49,870 bases of DNA from contig DEZB01000044.1 in the NCBI GenBank assembly GCA_002364735.1, positions 48,793 to 98,662 of the forward strand, in the 5' to 3' direction. Position 1 is the stretch's first letter. Each line of letters starts with the position of its first letter. Shown one piece after another: positions 8,942-18,573 of this stretch. The notes beneath the pieces are model-generated. The model did not search any database and was not told where the DNA came from. It was given only the letters and a program-made list of their open reading frames with translations. The position numbers and the translations under genes were made by a program. Source of the stretch: Bacteroidales bacterium UBA3143. GTDB taxonomy: Bacteria; Bacteroidota; Bacteroidia; Bacteroidales; Dysgonomonadaceae.

Positions 8942-9262
8942 ATAAATAAACGAAAGGAGAATCTTTCCATAAAAATGGATGATTCTCCAGAGATGAAAAA
9001 AAGATGGTCTATTGAACTAAGTCTGTGTTATTAAAAAAATATTCTGACCAACTTCGCATGAGTTAATTTAGTGCACGAATTACATTCTCAACTTATTGAA
9101 AAATCAGCTATACCCTCAAACAACAAAGGTAGCGAGAAAGAAATCCGAATTTAAAGATAAACCCAATAATAAATTAAACATTCACATTTTAAGGCCATAT
9201 TAGCACACTTTTAGGTTTAGAAAAACAAGTGACCTCAATAGATATAATTTTTCACCATAATT
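8942..9262. other. Intergenic region downstream of the catabolic operon
   Basis: A 321-bp gap between the right end of the IS and the last gene of the leftward operon. Apart from the hairpin at 8956-8988 (listed separately) I see only AT-rich sequence without repeats. Rightward open frames running out of the IS into this gap are not supported. Confidence 0.5.
8956..8988 (-). terminator. Candidate terminator of the leftward catabolic operon
   Basis: GGAGAATC (8956-8963) pairs with GATTCTCC (8981-8988), and inside it TCCAT (8966-8970) pairs with ATGGA (8975-8979). Together they form a long, slightly imperfect hairpin. Read on the minus strand it is followed by T-rich sequence (TTTCGTTTATTT), as expected for a terminator of transcription arriving from the glycosidase gene. 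It lies about 275 bp past that gene's stop, so the assignment is moderate. Confidence 0.5.
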
Positions 9263-11608
9263 TTATAAATTTCTCTTTATTACCCACACATCAGTAAATC
9301 TTGATTGCTGTCGCCAATTAAGAGATTCTTCTTCTTCAGGTTTATCAAAAGTGATTTTCAGTTTGCCATCTTTTATCAGTTCTTTTGAGAGTGGAAATTC
9401 CTTGAATTGTTCGTATTCTTTATCATATTTGGTAGGTTTAAGTCTAGTGCCATTTGCACGCAATAGGGCTTCTCCAAAACCTGCAATTTTAATAAGATAA
9501 TCTGAAGAAGAATCAAGCTCATCATATTGTAATTCGCTAGAAAATTGAAATACTTGAGTAGATAAACGTTTTCTGCTAAAACCATTATTTTCCCATAAAT
9601 AATTAATTTTTTCAAAATCTAAATTAGTTAAGTGTTTAGCGTTAATAGAGATATTGTCGTAGAAACTCCTTTCTCCTGGATTTTCATAATTACGAATAAA
9701 ATCAAGCCGAGCCACCTTTCCTTCTTCGGATTTAATATCGACAATTTTTTTAAATTCATCTTCGAGCCACCATCTGTTATTTAACGGATAATAAAGAAAA
9801 TCAAGAATTGCACCACGTTCGTAATTTTTTGCATCATACAAGGACACACTGGTTTGCAAACCTATGGAATGAAATAAATCATCACAATATTGAATGACTT
9901 TTTGACTTAATTCTTTTGTTACTGGTTCTGTTTCTGACTTTTGGAGAATTTCTAATGCATCTTTGATTACTTTTTCTGCACCTATATCTTTAGCATTTAA
10001 AAGTATATCATAAACTTGATTTTCAAGAGATTCTTCGTAAGCTTGTCGTTGTTGAATAAATGCATCATAATACGCTCGCATGACAAGTTGCTGCCAACGC
10101 CAATTGCTTGCCAGTTGTGGATTTTCAATTTCCAGTTTTCTCCAAAGATTAAGCGTATTTTGTATGACAGGATTACCTTTAATAGTACCGACCCAATTTT
10201 CTTCTAAATCAAATATTCCGCGAGCTGCATCATTTGCAACTTTTGTCCCGAAGAAAAAGTTGCAATAATCAAAAATTATATCTTCAATATTATTAGTAGT
10301 GTCCCAACTCATTTGGTTCCATATCATTTTATTAACATCATCATGCATACCATCAGAGTAAGAAAGAAACCCATCGGTGTAAATTGCATCGCGATTGTGG
10401 ATTTCTGCATAATATAATGGTTGTGGATTTGTGCATTCACGTCCTAAAGTAAGTGCAAATGCTTGATCCCAGTTTAAGACAGGATGCTGACACCGTACTG
10501 TATGTGTTATGTCAGGATATGAACGAATTTTGTATTTTTTCGATAGATTTTTTCGCTCTAAAGAAAGTGCGGGACTACTTGGTCCATTTACTAAACCTGT
10601 AAGCCATTCGGGCTTCTTTTCATTTATATATTCAAAAAAATATTCAACTTTCTCTTTATCAAAACCCTGTAATGAAATCCACATTCCAGCATTCGGATGA
10701 TATTTATGAAGTATATTTGCCAATTCTTCTAAAAATGGAAGGACCTCTGAAGGATGATTTTTTCCTGGGTCTCCTCCTGGGAAAAAAACTCCATCCAAAC
10801 GAGGAGTGTTTTTATATAAAGCTTCATGCTTTTTGATTTCAGCTTGTCTTAGTTCTTTGCATTTTAAGTCAACATAAGCTGGGGTCCATACCCAATAATC
10901 AGCATCATACTTCTCACATATGTTGCTCAATGTAGTATTCATATCTTCACTGGAGAATCTCATGTGTACACTTGGTGGATCAGCATCAAAAGGTATATTT
11001 TCGAAACAATTGGCTCCGAAAAGAATTTGTTCCCTAAAATGCTGATCAAACTGTTCAATGTTCCATGCATCCCAAGAATTTGCTGTGTTACGATAGCCAA
11101 ATTGATGACCGCGAATGCTATATTCTGGTGAAGCAGCAATATTAATTTTATCTGGAAGTAACATTTGACCTTCACTAATTTCAGCTGTTCGAAGGAGTTT
11201 TCCAATGCCAAAGAGTAAACCACGATAATCCCCACCAATTATCCAAAGTGTTCTCCGACCTTTTTCGGTTGAATTAAATAACCTAAACCCCTCTTTTTTG
11301 TTTTCTGGCAAATCGTTTCCTTTGCGAATAGGAACTTCTTTTCCAAATACTTCTTTGTCCGTCGATAATGCAAGAGCAATCACTGTTTTATCATCCCAGC
11401 TTTCTTGCGGCTTCATTTTTACAGAAGTACGTTTTTCGATTTCTTCAGTCAGTACTTGTAAAAGTGTAGTCTTTTTTTGTAATGATATAGATGGTGACAA
11501 AACAATCACTGTCTTACTTAAATCGAGACTATTTTGATTATTACCGTAAGCTATAAAAAAGAAACTTCCCAATATTGTAAGTGTAAAAATAAATATTGAT
11601 CTATACAT
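9263..11608 (-). CDS. Secreted glycoside hydrolase-like protein, unclassified
   Basis: 781-aa protein with an N-terminal signal peptide (YRSIFIFTLTILGSFFFIAYG). Residues about 28-150 resemble the beta-alpha domain that precedes the catalytic barrel in GH20/GH67/GH84-type glycosidases; GFRLF, LWIIGGDYRGLLFGIGKLLR and LPDKINIAASPEYSIRGH are typical. A TIM-barrel-like region follows (about 158-500), with acidic motifs LDGVFFPGGDPGK near 275 and YAEIHNRDAIYTDGF near 400. After it come a helical region and a C-terminal beta domain. It is the last gene of the operon, after susD. The substrate is unknown. It could remove a sugar next to the ulosonic acid targeted by the two BNR proteins. I do not recognise a specific CAZy family, and this could be a new one. 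Confidence 0.7.
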   Translation of the reverse strand: MYRSIFIFTLTILGSFFFIAYGNNQNSLDLSKTVIVLSPSISLQKKTTLLQVLTEEIEKRTSVKMKPQESWDDKTVIALALSTDKEVFGKEVPIRKGNDLPENKKEGFRLFNSTEKGRRTLWIIGGDYRGLLFGIGKLLRTAEISEGQMLLPDKINIAASPEYSIRGHQFGYRNTANSWDAWNIEQFDQHFREQILFGANCFENIPFDADPPSVHMRFSSEDMNTTLSNICEKYDADYWVWTPAYVDLKCKELRQAEIKKHEALYKNTPRLDGVFFPGGDPGKNHPSEVLPFLEELANILHKYHPNAGMWISLQGFDKEKVEYFFEYINEKKPEWLTGLVNGPSSPALSLERKNLSKKYKIRSYPDITHTVRCQHPVLNWDQAFALTLGRECTNPQPLYYAEIHNRDAIYTDGFLSYSDGMHDDVNKMIWNQMSWDTTNNIEDIIFDYCNFFFGTKVANDAARGIFDLEENWVGTIKGNPVIQNTLNLWRKLEIENPQLASNWRWQQLVMRAYYDAFIQQRQAYEESLENQVYDILLNAKDIGAEKVIKDALEILQKSETEPVTKELSQKVIQYCDDLFHSIGLQTSVSLYDAKNYERGAILDFLYYPLNNRWWLEDEFKKIVDIKSEEGKVARLDFIRNYENPGERSFYDNISINAKHLTNLDFEKINYLWENNGFSRKRLSTQVFQFSSELQYDELDSSSDYLIKIAGFGEALLRANGTRLKPTKYDKEYEQFKEFPLSKELIKDGKLKITFDKPEEEESLNWRQQSRFTDVWVIKRNL

Positions 11609-11682
11609 AAATTAATTTATTAGATGTAGATAACGAAATATAAAATTAAACTGCAACTTAATCTACAATAAAAATATTATAG

Positions 11683-13356
11683 TTAATACGGTTTCCCTGT
11701 TCCTTGTAATAACCAACTTTTTGAATAACTATGGTCTTTTGATTGATTGGACGGAACAAATTTAGTTTTCTCTAGTTTACTAACGGCTTCTTCATAATTT
11801 CCCACATATTTCGGATCAGCAAAAGGTGTAGGATAAGCAAATCGCAAAGGCAATGCAGCTCCATAGGCAGCATTTGCTGCAGGTTCAAAAGCAGGAAGAC
11901 CAGTTCGTCTATAATCAAACCAAGGTTCAGCTTGTAACCACAGAGCAATCCACTTCTGTGTCATTATAAGTTTATGTTTATTATCTATTAAAGAGCTGTT
12001 GTAACTAATTAAAGGTTGATTATAAAATTCTTCAAAATCAAAATTCTCTCCTTCGGACAATATATTATACTGTTCCATAGATGCTTTAATTCCTTTTTTG
12101 TAGTGATCTTCTGCATTTGACACTTCATAATATCCTAAAAGAGCTGCCTCTGCTAAAATGAATTCAATTTCTGAATAAGTAATTAAGGATGGATTTACAA
12201 AATCATTACTATTCTCAAAATATATGGGAGCTAAATAAGAAATATATGGCGATTTTTCATCCAAAAAATCATTTTTAGCATCGCCTTTATTATAATTCCT
12301 CAAAAAATCTAGATTGTCATATCCTATTGGGAGTCCAACATACAATGAAGTATCTAATTTAGTATTATTTGTGGGTAAAACTGTAATTTGGAACTTATTG
12401 TTAAAGAAATCGGTATATTCGATAGTTGTTTTTTCAGAAATATGAAAATCCCATTTCTTCTCAACAGGGTGAACCCATCGTTGTAATCTTGGATCTCCTC
12501 TTTCTCGTAGATAATCAACTAATGGTTTTCCTGGTTTAATTGAATATGGTGGATTTGAAGATGCGATATTACCTCCTACTGCAGAGTTCTCATCTGTCAA
12601 ACCTAATAAAACCATAGTTGCATTGTCATCATTACTTTCAAAAACCATGCGAGCAGCGTCTTTAAATTCACCTAATATGTCAACGTTAAGTTGATCCTTT
12701 TTATTATCTAATCGCAGACAATATCTCAACCTAAGAGAGTTCGCTAATTTAATCCACTTATCTCTGTCACCATTATAAAAAATATCTGATGATGGCAATA
12801 CACTTAACTTTGGGTCTAATTCTTGCAAAATACTTGAGGCTCTCTTTAGATCATTAAGAACTCCTTCGTAAACATTCTTTTGATCATCATATTGAGGAAA
12901 TATTAAATTTGAGTTGCCCTGCAAAGCTTCAGAATATGGGCAATCTCCAAAGATGTCTGCTATTAAACCAAATGTGAATGACTTCATTATCAAAGAAGCT
13001 GCCATAAAGAATTTAAGATCTTCTTTTTCTCCTATCTCATACATAAGTTTGTTCGTTCTTAGAATATTATAAAAACTTCCCCACGAACCCCTATCCCATT
13101 GATATGCGTTTTGTTTAGCAGCATTAAATTCTGTACCCCGTTGTGTATATTGATTTAATCCAGCAATGTTACTAAATTGATTTGTTAAACTATAAAACTC
13201 CATCGTTGTGGTTGAGATAACATGTGTTAGCAAATAATTCGGAGATACCTCTTCAACATTATTAGGACTAATATTTAATTCATCAAAATCATTTTCACAA
13301 GATTGAAAAACTTGTCCCAAGGATATAATTATTAATATGATACTTATTTTTTTCAT
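11683..13356 (-). CDS. SusD-like outer-membrane glycan-binding lipoprotein
   Basis: 557-aa surface lipoprotein that forms the lid and binding partner of the adjacent SusC channel. The signal peptide ends in a lipobox with Cys20 (VFQSCENDFDEL). The helical TPR-type SusD fold is suggested by YLLTHVISTTTMEFYSL, WGSFYNILRTNKLMYE, ALQGNSNLIFPQYDDQ, WIKLANSLRLRYCLR, and EIEFILAEAALLGY near residue 415. Overall it resembles the SusD-like_2 group. The reading frame stays open 56 codons upstream into susC, but ATG 13356 gives the signal peptide and is taken as the start. It lies 10 bp after susC. Confidence 0.92.
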   Translation of the reverse strand: MKKISIILIIISLGQVFQSCENDFDELNISPNNVEEVSPNYLLTHVISTTTMEFYSLTNQFSNIAGLNQYTQRGTEFNAAKQNAYQWDRGSWGSFYNILRTNKLMYEIGEKEDLKFFMAASLIMKSFTFGLIADIFGDCPYSEALQGNSNLIFPQYDDQKNVYEGVLNDLKRASSILQELDPKLSVLPSSDIFYNGDRDKWIKLANSLRLRYCLRLDNKKDQLNVDILGEFKDAARMVFESNDDNATMVLLGLTDENSAVGGNIASSNPPYSIKPGKPLVDYLRERGDPRLQRWVHPVEKKWDFHISEKTTIEYTDFFNNKFQITVLPTNNTKLDTSLYVGLPIGYDNLDFLRNYNKGDAKNDFLDEKSPYISYLAPIYFENSNDFVNPSLITYSEIEFILAEAALLGYYEVSNAEDHYKKGIKASMEQYNILSEGENFDFEEFYNQPLISYNSSLIDNKHKLIMTQKWIALWLQAEPWFDYRRTGLPAFEPAANAAYGAALPLRFAYPTPFADPKYVGNYEEAVSKLEKTKFVPSNQSKDHSYSKSWLLQGTGKPY

Positions 13357-13366
13357 AACTAATAGT

Positions 13367-16300
13367 TTAAAAATTAATATTAAGTTTAATACCGAAAGAT
13401 CGAGTCCAAGGCGTAACATTGTAATATTCTGCACCTTGAAGCCATGAATCTCCTTTTGATCTAAAAGCAAGTTCAGGATCAATAGGTATGTCTGCTTTAA
13501 TCCATGTAAATACATTTTGACCAATTAAAGATATAGTTGCATTATGTAAATTTACTCTACTTGACAATTTCTCAGGAATCATATAGGTGATAGATAACTC
13601 TCTTAATTTAAGGTACGTAGCATCATAAATATTATTTCCTCCATAATATCTAGTTGAATATTTGTTAGCGTCAAAAGGCGTTAGCCATACAGTTCCTTCA
13701 CCTCCTAAGTTTTCAACATATCCTCCATTACCATTTTCACGAACACCTGGAATAAAACTAGCATCATTAAGATAAACTATCTCTCCTGTATTTTTATTAA
13801 TATATGATCTTGAATTTTGAGTAGATTCATTTGGCCAAGGGAACCCTCCATAATTACCATTGCGACCACCAACCCATAAATTAAAATATTTATCAGGATT
13901 TTCTTTTATTTGATTTACAATATCTATGTTTCTATTATAATCTACACCAGAAAATGTTTCTTCCAACCAACCATTATTTCTAAAAAACATCATTGAACCT
14001 GAGAAAAATTCGCCGCCAACTCTATAATCGAAATTAGCATAAATGCTGAAGTTTTTATATTTAAATGTTGGCTGTATGCCCAATAGAAATTTATGATTAA
14101 AATTTCCAATTTTCTCTATGCTTTCTTCTCTGTTATCTAATTGTGCTCTACCATTTTTACCAATAATAGGATAACCATAATACTGAGAATTCTTATCTTC
14201 AACTTTTAAATAAGGATATGCATATATATCCCCAATATCATCTCCAATATAGCTCCTAATTTTAGCTTCACCTTCTTCACCAAATTGATAATAGGACATT
14301 CCCTCAGCTAATTCGACAATTTTTGTTCTATTTCTAGTGAATGTTAATCCCAGTTCAGCAGAAAAATCACGACTCTTCACCAAATGTGTGTTTAAAGATA
14401 TATCCCATCCTCTTCCTCTTACAAGTCCTGCATTAATTTGTTTTGCTGTAGATCCTGATTCAATTGGAGTTGAAATATTAAGTACTTGATTTTTATTGTC
14501 AGTCACATAATAAGTTGCATCTAAATTTATTCTGTTATTCAATAAGGAAAGATCTAAGCCAATTTCCCACGAATTTGCTAACTCAGGTTTCAAATTGGGG
14601 TTTTTTAGAATTCCTGACATATACATACGCTTAGCTTCTCCCCAATCGCTATTAGCATTATAATATTGAGCTAATGTATAAGGATCGACATCATTACCAA
14701 CTTGCGCATATCCTGATCTTATTTTTGCTAAATTAATTAATGAAGGAAGTTGAATCATCTCATTAATTAATAAGCTTACAGACATAGAAGGATAAAAATA
14801 CGACCTATTATCTTTTGGCAATGTGCTTGACCAATCGTTTCTTGCAGTAAGGTCAACATAAATCATATCTTTATACCCAAGTGAAAGCGAACCATAAATA
14901 CTATTAACAACTTTTTCTCCCCAATAGCTGTTATTATAAATTGTACCCGGTACTCCATTAGAAATAGTGAATAAGCCAGGTAATACAAGCTGAGATGCTT
15001 CATTTGAAAGATTGTCATTGTAATTATATCTAAGATTTCCTCCTACATTAGCAGTAAGATTAAATCCTTCGCTGATATTTTTGTTGAAAGTTAATAAGCC
15101 TTCAATGTTTTCTTCTTTTATAGAAGTTCTTTCAATCGAGTATTCTCCTTTATTACTATCATAGTCACTCCAAGCAACTTTTGCTTCATTTCTTTGGTTT
15201 ATTGTATTTGTGAGGTATCGAGCCATAAAATTCAAATTATCGAGTATACCCCAATCAAGCTGTAGTTTAGCCAAAGTTTGGTTGCGCTTAAATCCAGTTG
15301 TATTTTCGTAAATATTAAAATATGGGTTGTTTTGTTTCGGCTTCATCTTTCTCTGTTGGATGTTTTCTTGTCCTTTCAACCAATAATCCTGCAAATCAAG
15401 CAGATTTACCTGTGCACCTATTTCGAGAATAGATCTTGCAGGATCCCGACGATCCGTACTGATATTTTGTCTGTTATCAGATTGTGCTTCGGATATATTT
15501 ACAGAAGAACTTATCTTTAAATTATCGTCAAGATTAAAACTCCCATTCACATTGATTGTTTTCCTAGAATAATCCGTATTTGGTAAAATACCTTCATTAA
15601 TTAAATTTCCTAAGGAGACACGAAAATTTGCTTTTTCAAAATTTCTATCAAAAGCTACATTATTTGACTGGCTAAATCCATTCTGATAAAAATTCTTCTG
15701 TCTATTGGGATAACTAATGAGAGGTTGCATTGAGACTCCTTCATTCTTCATTAATGACTTATCCCATTGATAAGAATCAGGAAACGTTCCGTCGAGTTTT
15801 GGACCCCAGGATTCATTTTCCGTTTCTCCTAAAGTATGAGCTCCAGCTTTACCTGCAGCAAACATCGTTTGAAAAGGAATGAAATGATATGGATTGTCAA
15901 GTGTATATGAGGTGTTAAATGAAACGCCAATTCCTTTTTTTACTCCTTTACCTGATTTTGTGGTAATAAGAACGACACCACTTCCAGCCCTTGAGCCATA
16001 TAAGGCTGCCGCACTTGGTCCTTTTAAAATTGACATAGATTGTATATCATCTGTATTAAGATCAGAAATAACATTACCCATATCAGCATCTTTAAAGTTA
16101 TTATCAACCCCATTATTTACAGGTACTCCATCTATTACAAAAAGTGGTTGATTATTGGTATTTAGTGAGCTTGTTCCACGAATTACCATATTTACAGATG
16201 AGCCTGCAAGACCATACATTTGAGATACTTGGACACCTGCAGCTTTTCCAGCAATAGCATTTAATACATTTCCCATTGGAGTTTCATTTAGCTCACTCCC

Positions 16301-16795
16301 GCTAACCTCACCTACTGAATATCCAAGAGATTTTTTTTCTCTTGTAATTCCAAGAGCTGTTACAACAAAATCTTCCAAGCCGATAGTACTTTCGGTCATT
16401 ACCCCATTAATTGAAGTTTTATTACCAACTTCAACTTCCAAACTCTGCATTCCAACAAATGAAAACTGCAAAATATCATCTTTTTTTGCATTATCTAGTT
16501 TGTAGCGTCCGTCTATATCGGTTACTGTTCCTTTGGATGTTCCCTTAACTACTACAGTAACCCCAGGTATTGGGTCTCCATTTGAATCAGTTATTACACC
16601 TGAAATATTTTGGAGTTGTTGCTGCTGCTGTTGTTTTTCTAAATTTCCATTTTTATCAGTATTTTTACTACCATAATTTGCAGCTGATAGTGGAGTTATT
16701 AAAAATATAGATAATACAACAACTGTTATGATGAACCCAAAAATCTTACATAATGATTTGTTTTTAAACCTTTTTTCGAGATGATTTTTTTTCAT
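13367..16795 (-). CDS. SusC-like TonB-dependent outer-membrane transporter
   Basis: 1142-aa TonB-dependent receptor importing oligosaccharides across the outer membrane together with the SusD partner. Order of parts: signal peptide (about 1-38), a short linker with six glutamines in a row, a carboxypeptidase-regulatory-like beta-sandwich (ISGVITDSNGDPIPGVTVVV, about 64-140), the plug domain (GLEDFVVTALGITREKKSLGYS, then VIRGTSSLNTNNQPLFVIDGVPV and GPSAAALYGSRAGSGVVLITTKSG), and the beta-barrel ending in a terminal Phe. It is of the SusC type without a visible FecR-interaction domain, consistent with regulation by the LacI protein of this operon and not by an anti-sigma factor. It is 112 bp after the ribulokinase gene. 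Confidence 0.96.
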   Translation of the reverse strand: MKKNHLEKRFKNKSLCKIFGFIITVVVLSIFLITPLSAANYGSKNTDKNGNLEKQQQQQQLQNISGVITDSNGDPIPGVTVVVKGTSKGTVTDIDGRYKLDNAKKDDILQFSFVGMQSLEVEVGNKTSINGVMTESTIGLEDFVVTALGITREKKSLGYSVGEVSGSELNETPMGNVLNAIAGKAAGVQVSQMYGLAGSSVNMVIRGTSSLNTNNQPLFVIDGVPVNNGVDNNFKDADMGNVISDLNTDDIQSMSILKGPSAAALYGSRAGSGVVLITTKSGKGVKKGIGVSFNTSYTLDNPYHFIPFQTMFAAGKAGAHTLGETENESWGPKLDGTFPDSYQWDKSLMKNEGVSMQPLISYPNRQKNFYQNGFSQSNNVAFDRNFEKANFRVSLGNLINEGILPNTDYSRKTINVNGSFNLDDNLKISSSVNISEAQSDNRQNISTDRRDPARSILEIGAQVNLLDLQDYWLKGQENIQQRKMKPKQNNPYFNIYENTTGFKRNQTLAKLQLDWGILDNLNFMARYLTNTINQRNEAKVAWSDYDSNKGEYSIERTSIKEENIEGLLTFNKNISEGFNLTANVGGNLRYNYNDNLSNEASQLVLPGLFTISNGVPGTIYNNSYWGEKVVNSIYGSLSLGYKDMIYVDLTARNDWSSTLPKDNRSYFYPSMSVSLLINEMIQLPSLINLAKIRSGYAQVGNDVDPYTLAQYYNANSDWGEAKRMYMSGILKNPNLKPELANSWEIGLDLSLLNNRINLDATYYVTDNKNQVLNISTPIESGSTAKQINAGLVRGRGWDISLNTHLVKSRDFSAELGLTFTRNRTKIVELAEGMSYYQFGEEGEAKIRSYIGDDIGDIYAYPYLKVEDKNSQYYGYPIIGKNGRAQLDNREESIEKIGNFNHKFLLGIQPTFKYKNFSIYANFDYRVGGEFFSGSMMFFRNNGWLEETFSGVDYNRNIDIVNQIKENPDKYFNLWVGGRNGNYGGFPWPNESTQNSRSYINKNTGEIVYLNDASFIPGVRENGNGGYVENLGGEGTVWLTPFDANKYSTRYYGGNNIYDATYLKLRELSITYMIPEKLSSRVNLHNATISLIGQNVFTWIKADIPIDPELAFRSKGDSWLQGAEYYNVTPWTRSFGIKLNINF

Positions 16796-16907
16796 GTGAT
16801 TTATTCTTTAAAATGATTAATACAATAAAGTATAAGTGTTTTATTTAGTTGAAATTTTTCATTAATTATTTTATTATAAATTTGTATTGCTTATATTTAT
16901 CAATGAG

Positions 16908-18518
16908 TTAAAAGAAGCTTTTGTATTTTTCATATTTATCTAAATAAATAACTTCTTTTGCTTTATTAGGCTTGTAATCAAGCAATCGTCTCGAACCCAA
17001 TGCTTCTTGTGCTTCTTCTATGGTTTTAAAAACATTTGCGGCGGTTGCAGCAAGCATAGCAGCTCCCAGTGCTCCTGCTTGTTTTGTTGCTGCTACCGAT
17101 ATGGGCACATTCATTATATCCGTAAGTGTTTGCATTACGTAAGATGACTTGACTGAGATTCCTCCCACTCCAATAATTTCAGTTATCGTTACACCTTCAT
17201 TTCTGAGGTGATCTAAAATAGCTTTTGATCCAAAAGCAGTAGCTTCAACCAAACCTCTAAACAATTCTGCTGGTGTCGTTCCTAAGGTTAAGCCAACGAT
17301 ACCGCCTTTCAGAGATTGATCAGCAAACGGAGTACGCCTCCCATTGAACCAGTCGTTTGCAATAAGATCTTTGTCTGTCAAGCTAAGTTTTTCTGCTTCT
17401 TCAGTCAACTTTACCAGAATCTTATCTTCAATTAATTTTTGATCTTTTATTTCCGATATGCTAAGCGACCAACTCAGAATATCTCTCAACCAAGCATATA
17501 TATCTCCAAATGCTGATTGCCCTGCTTCCAGACCAATAAGATCAGGAATAACAGAACCGTCAACTTGACCACTTATTCCTGGAATGAATTTATTCTTCAG
17601 ATCAGACTTGGGCGTTACAATTATATCACAAGTTGAAGTGCCAATGATTTTAACCATTGTGTTCGCTTTAATTCCTGCACCAATGGCTCCTGCATGCGCA
17701 TCAATTATTCCTACTGCCACGTCAATTCCAACTGGCAAACCGAGTCTTTCTGACCATTCATACGTTAGTTTTCCGGCACTATTATCGGAAGTGTAAGTTT
17801 TAGCATTCAAATTATTTGCAAATCCATTAAGCAATGGATCTAATTGAAAAAAGAAATTCTGAGCTGGATAACCTCCCCACTCCTGAGCCCACATTGCTTT
17901 GTGTCCTGCAGCGCATCTACTGCGTTTAACTTCTTCGGGTTTCAGATTGCCAGTTAATAGTGCGGGCATCCAATCACAATGTTCAATAATAGCAAAGGCA
18001 TCTTCTCGAATAGAAGTATCTTCTCGCAAAGCATGTAAGCCTTTTGCCCAAAACCATTCTGATGAATAAATTCCTCCCGAACGTGATGTATAATCAATCT
18101 CCCATTTGCGGGACAAATCATTTATTTCATTTGCTTCATTAATAGAAGTATGATCTTTCCATAAAAAAAACATGGCATTAGGATTTTCAGCATGTTCTGG
18201 AATTAATGCCAAAGGAGTTCCATCTCTATTTGTTAAACAGGGTGTACTACCAGTGGTATCAATACCAATAGCAACAATCTCATCAACCTCTTCGGGTGTA
18301 AGTTGCTTTGTTACACCCCGTACTACTTCTTCTAAAGAATCTATATAATCTTGCGGGTGTTGTCTATACTGATTTCTTGACGCATTGCAATACAATCCTT
18401 TTTTCCATCGAGGATAGAAAGAAGTGTAAGTTGCCACTTCTTTTCCTGAAGTAGTATCTATAAGCAGTGCCCTGCAAGAGTCAGTGCCGTAATCAATTCC
18501 TATTACTAATTTGTCCAT
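16908..18518 (-). CDS. araB: Ribulokinase (FGGY family, AraB-like)
   Basis: 536-aa sugar kinase that phosphorylates ribulose at O5. The N-terminal ATPase motif GIDYGTDSCRALLID and the AraB-specific stretches KGLYCNASRNQYRQHP, GIDTTGSTPCLTNRDGTPLALIPE, NPNAMFFLWKDHTS, GGIYSSEWFWAK and RSRCAAGHKAMW identify ribulokinase and not fuculo-, rhamnulo- or xylulokinase. The C-terminal FGGY region is GVGGISVKSSYVMQTL near 440. AraB enzymes accept both L- and D-ribulose. No AraA or AraD is present in the operon, while a FucI-type isomerase is. The likely substrate here is therefore D-ribulose made from D-arabinose, giving D-ribulose 5-phosphate; that is inference. Confidence 0.9.
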   Translation of the reverse strand: MDKLVIGIDYGTDSCRALLIDTTSGKEVATYTSFYPRWKKGLYCNASRNQYRQHPQDYIDSLEEVVRGVTKQLTPEEVDEIVAIGIDTTGSTPCLTNRDGTPLALIPEHAENPNAMFFLWKDHTSINEANEINDLSRKWEIDYTSRSGGIYSSEWFWAKGLHALREDTSIREDAFAIIEHCDWMPALLTGNLKPEEVKRSRCAAGHKAMWAQEWGGYPAQNFFFQLDPLLNGFANNLNAKTYTSDNSAGKLTYEWSERLGLPVGIDVAVGIIDAHAGAIGAGIKANTMVKIIGTSTCDIIVTPKSDLKNKFIPGISGQVDGSVIPDLIGLEAGQSAFGDIYAWLRDILSWSLSISEIKDQKLIEDKILVKLTEEAEKLSLTDKDLIANDWFNGRRTPFADQSLKGGIVGLTLGTTPAELFRGLVEATAFGSKAILDHLRNEGVTITEIIGVGGISVKSSYVMQTLTDIMNVPISVAATKQAGALGAAMLAATAANVFKTIEEAQEALGSRRLLDYKPNKAKEVIYLDKYEKYKSFF

Positions 18519-18573
18519 CTATATAACATTTTAAAATTCGGTGAATACCAATTGAAACATTCCAAAAGATCTC

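Noticed and set aside
8687..9034. 115-codon rightward open frame at the IS right end
   Set aside because: It runs antisense to the transposase and through the terminal inverted repeat.
13357..13524. N-terminal extension of SusD
   Set aside because: It overlaps the end of susC and would hide the lipoprotein signal peptide that begins at ATG 13356.
16612..16635. CAA/CAG repeat coding six glutamines in SusC
   Set aside because: It is short and impure, lies in a linker, and is unlikely to act as a phase-variation switch because triplet changes keep the frame.
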